Below are positions 59,915-64,000 of a stretch of 64,000 bases of DNA, one piece after another (within the stretch, counting starts at the first letter, position 1; each line of letters begins with the position of its first letter). The notes below the pieces were generated by a model. The model made no database searches, had not been told where the DNA came from, and saw nothing but the letters and a program-made list of their open reading frames with translations. Origin of the DNA: Acidimicrobiia bacterium (GTDB lineage Bacteria > Actinomycetota > Acidimicrobiia > Acidimicrobiales > CAIXPF01); contig CANJRG010000008.1 in assembly GCA_947476745.1 (NCBI GenBank), positions 1 to 64,000 on the forward strand, read 5' to 3'. Position numbers and translations under genes: made by a program.

Positions 59915-61198
59915 TCAGCCAGCGACGGGGGCTGCGGCCGCCGAGCGTTCGGCCGGTACATAGCTGTGCCATCCCGAAGCAAAGATCACCGCCCCCAGCG
60001 CCGCCGACAGCGCGGCCACGGCGTACGCCGCCACATACCCACCGGCTTGGTCATGGACCCATCCCAGAGCGAAAGGGCCGATCGCTACGCCGGCGGTTAC
60101 CACCAGTTGCGACGCCGCGAAGATCTTGGCGTAGGAACCGGGTCCGAAGTATTCCGACAGCAGCAGCGGGTGCAGCAGAAGCGTGTTACCCACCGTCATC
60201 CCGGTCAGCACCGCCGCCGCCAGCAGCGCCGGCCGACTGAACGACACGGCCACCGCCGCCCACCCCAAGCCCTGCGCGGCGTAACAGCCGAGGGCGAAGC
60301 GGCGACTGCCCAGACGGCTGGCCAGCGGCGCACCGGCCAGACGACCGGCCAGGCCCATGATCGTGACCAGCATCAGACACAACCGGCCGGTGGCCTCGTC
60401 GGTGCGCTCGGACGCAGCGTTGAACAGCTGGGCGATACCACCGACCTGGGCCAGCTGGGAGAACATCAGGGTCACCGTCACCGTGGCGAATGCCCGGGAA
60501 CGGATCGCCCGGGCGTAGTCCCAACTTGGCGCGACCACCGCCGCTTGGCCGGGCAACGGTGCGGCGTCCCCGTCCGGTCGCAGTCCCATGGCCGACGGGT
60601 CGGGGCGCAGCAACAGCACGGGGATCGGGACGGCCAGCACCAGGTACAGCAGGCCGAGCTTCGGCATAGCTGCGCCGAGACCCTGACGGCCGATGATCCA
60701 CGACGCCAGCGGGGCCACCAGCAACCCACCGGTGGTCAACCCCGAGATGGCGATGGCCAACGCACCGGCCCGGCGCCGGTGGAACCACCGGGTCACCAGG
60801 GTGGTACCGACCACGAGCGAGTTCAGTGCCGTGGCACAGCCCAGCAACGCGTACAGGGCGTAGATCTGCCACACCTCGGTGGCCCCACCGAGCAGCGCCA
60901 ACGCCACCGCGGCACCGAGCGCACCCGCCACGATCATCGGCCGGGGGTCGCGTCGGTTGACCAGCCGGGCCACCACCAGACCGATCGGCCCGCCCAGCGC
61001 GTAGGAAAGGGCGGTCGCCCCGGAGATGGCGGCGATGGAGAAGCCGCGCTCGTTGACGAAGGCGCGCAGGTACACCGACAGCCCGTAGAAGGCCAGGCCG
61101 GAGACCGGCAGGCACAGGACGAACACGCCGGCCACCACCAGCCAGCCGTAGAAGAACGGAAGCCGTGCGACCCGGGAACGGACCGCGGGCTCGCTCAC
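59915..61198 (-). CDS. MFS transporter, twelve-helix
   Basis: 427 residues from a GTG (MSEPAVRSRVARLPFFYGWL). The opening FFYGWLVVAGVFVLCLPVSG is typical of the YnfM/MCT-like group; helices continue to LGAVIFASGWHSYVPA. Motif A is weak (VARLVNRRDPRPMIVAG). GTG overlaps the DUF3237 stop (61195-61198). The two are one transcription unit. Substrate unknown. Confidence 0.89.
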   Translation of the reverse strand: MSEPAVRSRVARLPFFYGWLVVAGVFVLCLPVSGLAFYGLSVYLRAFVNERGFSIAAISGATALSYALGGPIGLVVARLVNRRDPRPMIVAGALGAAVALALLGGATEVWQIYALYALLGCATALNSLVVGTTLVTRWFHRRRAGALAIAISGLTTGGLLVAPLASWIIGRQGLGAAMPKLGLLYLVLAVPIPVLLLRPDPSAMGLRPDGDAAPLPGQAAVVAPSWDYARAIRSRAFATVTVTLMFSQLAQVGGIAQLFNAASERTDEATGRLCLMLVTIMGLAGRLAGAPLASRLGSRRFALGCYAAQGLGWAAVAVSFSRPALLAAAVLTGMTVGNTLLLHPLLLSEYFGPGSYAKIFAASQLVVTAGVAIGPFALGWVHDQAGGYVAAYAVAALSAALGAVIFASGWHSYVPAERSAAAAPVAG

Positions 61199-61614
61199 TG
61201 CAGCGCGTAGACCTCGTAGGTCGGGCCCGACGCGTCGATCGAGCCGATGCCCACGGCCTGGACGTTGTTGAGCCAGGTATAGCGCTCGTCACCGGTCTCG
61301 AAGTACGGGGCGCTGCGAGCCTGCCCGTCCACGACGATGCCGCCGTAGTACATGTAGATCACGGCGTCGTCGTCGGTGACCAGCACCAGGCGGACGTCGA
61401 GCCGGAAGGACTTGTCGGGCCGCACCGTGACCCAATCGCCACCGGTCACCGGGGCGACGGTCCCGCGGACCTTGGGTCCTTCGAAGGTGCCACCGGCCAC
61501 CGCGGCGATGATGCGCCGGCCTGCGGGGCCACCGCGGACCTGGTAGGCGGCAGACGTGTCGGCCTGCAGTGCCAGGGTGAAGAGGTGCTCGACCGGGAGC
61601 GAGGAAGCTGCCAT
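61195..61614 (-). CDS. DUF3237 family protein
   Basis: 139 residues from the ATG at 61612-61614. LPVEHLFTLALQADTSAAYQVRGGPAGRR (in part), IIAAVAGGTFEGPKVRGTV and DWVTVRPDKSFRLDVRLVLVTDD correspond to the DUF3237 beta-barrel, a small fold of unknown function found beside MFS carriers and catabolic enzymes. TATGGT eight bases before the ATG. Co-translated with the MFS gene. Confidence 0.88.
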   Translation of the reverse strand: MAASSLPVEHLFTLALQADTSAAYQVRGGPAGRRIIAAVAGGTFEGPKVRGTVAPVTGGDWVTVRPDKSFRLDVRLVLVTDDDAVIYMYYGGIVVDGQARSAPYFETGDERYTWLNNVQAVGIGSIDASGPTYEVYALQ

Positions 61615-61622
61615 GGGCACGC

Positions 61623-61628
61623 ACCATA
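61623..61628 (-). promoter_or_regulatory. -10 hexamer TATGGT of DUF3237 gene
   Basis: TATGGT on the minus strand, eight bases before ATG at 61614; promoter of the DUF3237-MFS unit. Confidence 0.5.
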
Positions 61629-61754
61629 GCCGCCGACCGGGACGTACCTAACGGTATGTCGAACCCACCACCCGCCCGGACCCGACGCCCCCGCAGACCG
61701 GATCGGGCCGGACGCCGGGACAGGACCGGACCGGGTCGTTCGTGTGGACGGTCC

Positions 61755-63041
61755 TCAGACCTTGTCGGGCGGCGGGCGTCGAAGCGCCAGGACCAGCAAG
61801 CCGAACGAGCCGAGGGCGATCAGCATGGCCAGGATCTGGGCGACGCGGTAGGTGTTGGTGGCGTCGATCAACCACCCGGCCGCCGGGGGGCCGCCCAACG
61901 CACCGATGCCCGACCCGGTGTAGAGCAGGCCCACGATCCCGCCGAGGCCGGCCAGGCCGAACAGGTTCGCCGCAACCGCCGGCGACAGCGCGACGTACCC
62001 GCCGTAGGAGATCCCGAGCACCAGGGCGAACACCACCAGCATGGCGAAGGATCCACCGGCCACCATCCAGATGGCGAAACTGCCCGCCATGGTGAGGAAG
62101 CACACCTGGTAGAGGCGCAACACCCCGAGCCGGCCACCGATCGCCCCGAGCACCAACCGGCCCGACATGCTGCCGATGCCCAACACCGACACCAACGTGG
62201 CGGCGGAGGTCTTGGCGATGCCCTGCTCCTCCGCGTAGCGGATCAGGAACACGAAAGGCACGAACAGGGCGATCCCCATGAACAGCCCGGACAGGTACAG
62301 CAACCGGAAGCTCCGTTGGCCGAACAGCTCCCGCGGGGTCGCCGCCCGCATTGCGCCGACGGCGAGCGGCGCCCGTTTGGCCAGACCTGCGGCCACCAGC
62401 AGACCGACCGCCACGATCACCGCCAGGATGCGATAGGTGTTGCGCCAGCCGTAGGCATCGATCAGTGTCCGGGCCAGCGGCGCGCCGACCACGGTGCCGA
62501 AACCCACCCCGGCGGACGCCACCCCCAGGGCGGTGGCCCGCTGCCGCTCGAACCAACCGCTCACCAACGTCACCAGCGGGACGTAGCCGCAGGCCACGCC
62601 GATCCCGACGCTGACCCCGTAGGTGAGATAGCCGATCTCCATGCGGTCGACGTACGACGTCGCCCACAGGCCACCGGCGATGAACACCCCGGCCGCCACC
62701 GCAAGCGGACGTGGTCCGAACCGGTCCGCGAGACGACCGGTGAGCGCCCCGAGGACGAACAGGAAGAAGATCGTCAGCGAGAAGATGAAGGCGATCGAGC
62801 TCTTGCCTGCACCGAAGTCATCGGCCATCGCACCGAAGAACGACCCGAACGAATAGACCACGCCGAACATGCAGCTCAACGCGATGGCCACACCGGCCAC
62901 CACGAACCAGCCCCGGGCCGAGTCGACCCGGTCGCCGGTGGCCGCGCTCGCCGCCGGCCCGGTCCTCACGGTCACGCTCGCGCCGGACCCGGTCGGCCCC
63001 TCGGACGCGGCGCCAGCCAGGTCATTCCCCTCGCTTGCCAT
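61755..63041 (-). CDS. MFS transporter, monocarboxylate/oxalate-formate-like
   Basis: 428 residues. N-terminal 35 residues are a variable lead (GSGASVTVRTGPAASAATGD). VYSFGSFFGAMADDFGAG and GRLADRFGPRPLAVAAG closely match the carrier at 51244. Twelve helices. Likely carries organic acids. TAGGTT six bases before ATG. Two paralogues of this group in one window suggest repeated duplication. Confidence 0.91.
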   Translation of the reverse strand: MASEGNDLAGAASEGPTGSGASVTVRTGPAASAATGDRVDSARGWFVVAGVAIALSCMFGVVYSFGSFFGAMADDFGAGKSSIAFIFSLTIFFLFVLGALTGRLADRFGPRPLAVAAGVFIAGGLWATSYVDRMEIGYLTYGVSVGIGVACGYVPLVTLVSGWFERQRATALGVASAGVGFGTVVGAPLARTLIDAYGWRNTYRILAVIVAVGLLVAAGLAKRAPLAVGAMRAATPRELFGQRSFRLLYLSGLFMGIALFVPFVFLIRYAEEQGIAKTSAATLVSVLGIGSMSGRLVLGAIGGRLGVLRLYQVCFLTMAGSFAIWMVAGGSFAMLVVFALVLGISYGGYVALSPAVAANLFGLAGLGGIVGLLYTGSGIGALGGPPAAGWLIDATNTYRVAQILAMLIALGSFGLLVLALRRPPPDKV

Positions 63042-63047
63042 CGTCGC

Positions 63048-63053
63048 AACCTA
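63048..63053 (-). promoter_or_regulatory. -10 hexamer TAGGTT of MFS gene
   Basis: TAGGTT on the minus strand, six bases before ATG at 63041. Confidence 0.55.
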
Positions 63054-63100
63054 TCGGTCCTGCCCGCAAGGCGCCCGGAGACCGCTATCGCCCGATGGGC

Positions 63101-63544
63101 TCAGCCGGCCGACTTCGGTTCGAGGCGTAGGCAGACCGAGTTGATGCACCAACGCTGATCGGTCGGGGTCGGGTAGCCCTCGCCGTGGAAGACGTGGCCG
63201 AGGTGCGACCCACAGCTCTGGCAGCGGACCTCGGTCCGGGGATACCCGAGCAGATGGTCGACGAGCAGCACGACCGCATCGTTCTCGGTCGGGGCGTAGA
63301 ACGACGGCCAACCGCAGCCGCTGTGGAACTTGGCGTCGCTGCGGAAAAGCTCGGCGTCGCAGGCCCGGCAGTGGTAGACGCCCTCGGTCTCGGTGTTCTC
63401 GTACTCGCCGCTGTACGGCGGCTCGGTACCGGCCTGGCGCAGCACGTGGAAGGCCAACGGCTCCAACGAGCGGTGCAGCTCGGCATCGTCGAGCTGGACC
63501 GGGTACGGCGCGCCGTCGGGCCGCTGCTTGGGGAGCTCGTGCAT
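63101..63544 (-). CDS. msrB: peptide-methionine (R)-S-oxide reductase
   Basis: 147 residues. Zinc-binding Cys59, Cys62, Cys108 and Cys111 (YHCRACDAELF and RCQSCGSHLGHVF), the catalytic Cys133 in RWCINSVCL, and Cys77 in HSGCGWPSF as a possible resolving residue. Reduces methionine-R-sulfoxide in proteins using thioredoxin; a thioredoxin gene is at 29736. TAGGCT about 37 bases upstream of the ATG is a candidate -10, leadered with GAGG near the start. Confidence 0.95.
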   Translation of the reverse strand: MHELPKQRPDGAPYPVQLDDAELHRSLEPLAFHVLRQAGTEPPYSGEYENTETEGVYHCRACDAELFRSDAKFHSGCGWPSFYAPTENDAVVLLVDHLLGYPRTEVRCQSCGSHLGHVFHGEGYPTPTDQRWCINSVCLRLEPKSAG

Positions 63545-63689
63545 AGGAACCTCACGCGTCGACGTCGATGGGTGGTCTCCGCCAGCCTAGAGGCAGCGCC
63601 CGGCACGGGGCGGTTGCCGAGCGTGCCACCCCCGCGCGATCGTCGCACCGGCCGCGATAGGGGCCGCCGCGCCCCCGGCGGCCGGGCCG

Positions 63690-63695
63690 TAACCT
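63690..63695 (+). promoter_or_regulatory. -10 hexamer TAACCT of CaiB-family gene
   Basis: TAACCT ends six bases before the GTG at 63702. Confidence 0.5.
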
Positions 63696-63701
63696 GCGGA
63701 C

Positions 63702-64000
63702 GTGCTGCTCACCGGTGTCCGCGTCCTCGATCTGACCCAGTACCTGTCGGGGCCTTCGTGCACCCGGCTGCTCGCCGCCCTGGGAGCCGACGTGATCAAG
63801 GTCGAGTTCGGCCCGACCGGCGATCCGTCGCGCACCCTTCCCGTCGTCCGCGACGGCCGCAGTGCGTACTACGTGCAGCAGAACCGGGGGAAGCGCTCGC
63901 TCGGCGTCGATTTCGGCCGGCCCGAGGCGGTGGAGTTGATCGCCGAGCTGGCCGGGCGCTGCGACGTGTTCGTGGAGAACTTCGGCCTCGGGGTCCTGAC
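63702..64000 (+). CDS. CaiB/BaiF family (class III) CoA-transferase, N-terminal part (3' end outside window)
   Basis: 99 or so residues visible: VLLTGVRVLDLTQYLSGPSC, LLAALGADVIKVEFG, DPSRTLPVVRDGRSAYYVQQ, NRGKRSLGVDFGRP and DVFVENFGLGVL, the same blocks as at 39502 and 42838. The gene runs on past base 64000. The start is a GTG at 63702, supported by the hexamer six bases upstream. Confidence 0.92.
   Translation, partial: MLLTGVRVLDLTQYLSGPSCTRLLAALGADVIKVEFGPTGDPSRTLPVVRDGRSAYYVQQNRGKRSLGVDFGRPEAVELIAELAGRCDVFVENFGLGVL

Overview
The window looks like chromosomal DNA of a very GC-rich, non-filamentous actinomycete-type bacterium, most likely of the class Acidimicrobiia. This is inferred from gene content: an acyl-CoA carboxylase with its own small epsilon subunit, several luciferase-like flavin monooxygenases, three CaiB/BaiF CoA-transferases, an SCO6745-type protein and a wealth of acyl-CoA enzymes. 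I found no rRNA, tRNA, CRISPR array, phage module or transposase.

Layout. 1-9000: acyl-CoA carboxylase fragment, an ABC exporter pair, an acyl-CoA carboxylase beta/epsilon/thioesterase operon, a LOG-family hydrolase and an acyl-CoA ligase. 8.9-10 kb: a decayed patch with a LigD-polymerase remnant and a luciferase-like remnant. 10-24.4 kb: undecaprenyl-diphosphatase with an unusual exported extension, MFS and DrrAB-type exporters, SDR, 2-oxoglutarate dioxygenase, acetoacetyl-CoA synthetase, GlnRS. 24.5-36 kb: a LivH remnant, a lipoprotein, amidohydrolase, carbonic anhydrase, a second orphan carboxyltransferase, thioredoxin, two flavin monooxygenases, enoyl-CoA hydratase, methyltransferase, NUDIX hydrolase. 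36-46 kb: amidohydrolases, CoA-transferases and a FAD hydroxylase. 46-64 kb: a degenerate ABC ATPase, azlCD, a VOC/ATP-grasp pair, SMP-30 lactonase, several MFS carriers, a PLP enzyme fused to a NifU/NFU iron-sulfur scaffold domain, a double-hotdog hydratase, nucleoside phosphorylase, SRPBCC protein, MsrB and a truncated CoA-transferase.

How it fits together. The gene set suggests a heterotroph that activates (CoA ligases, CoA-transferases), oxidises (LLM and FAD monooxygenases, dioxygenase, SDR), hydrates (enoyl-CoA hydratase, MaoC-like) and carboxylates organic acids, with many carriers for uptake or efflux. Most genes are single or in 2-3 gene operons with 4-base ATGA/GTGA overlaps.

Three things stand out. 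First, two homologous ~120 bp non-coding elements bounded by inverted TTGTAGCGAAGTGGTT-like arms (42525-42645 and 59618-59736), each placed about 90 bp upstream of a start codon and next to a GAATCG-rich tract. Second, a fused cystathionine-synthase-like PLP enzyme plus NFU domain (54110-55708). Third, a pervasive promoter signature in which a TANNNT hexamer ends 6-8 bases before the start codon, implying that many genes are transcribed without a leader; this signature also fixes several start codons.
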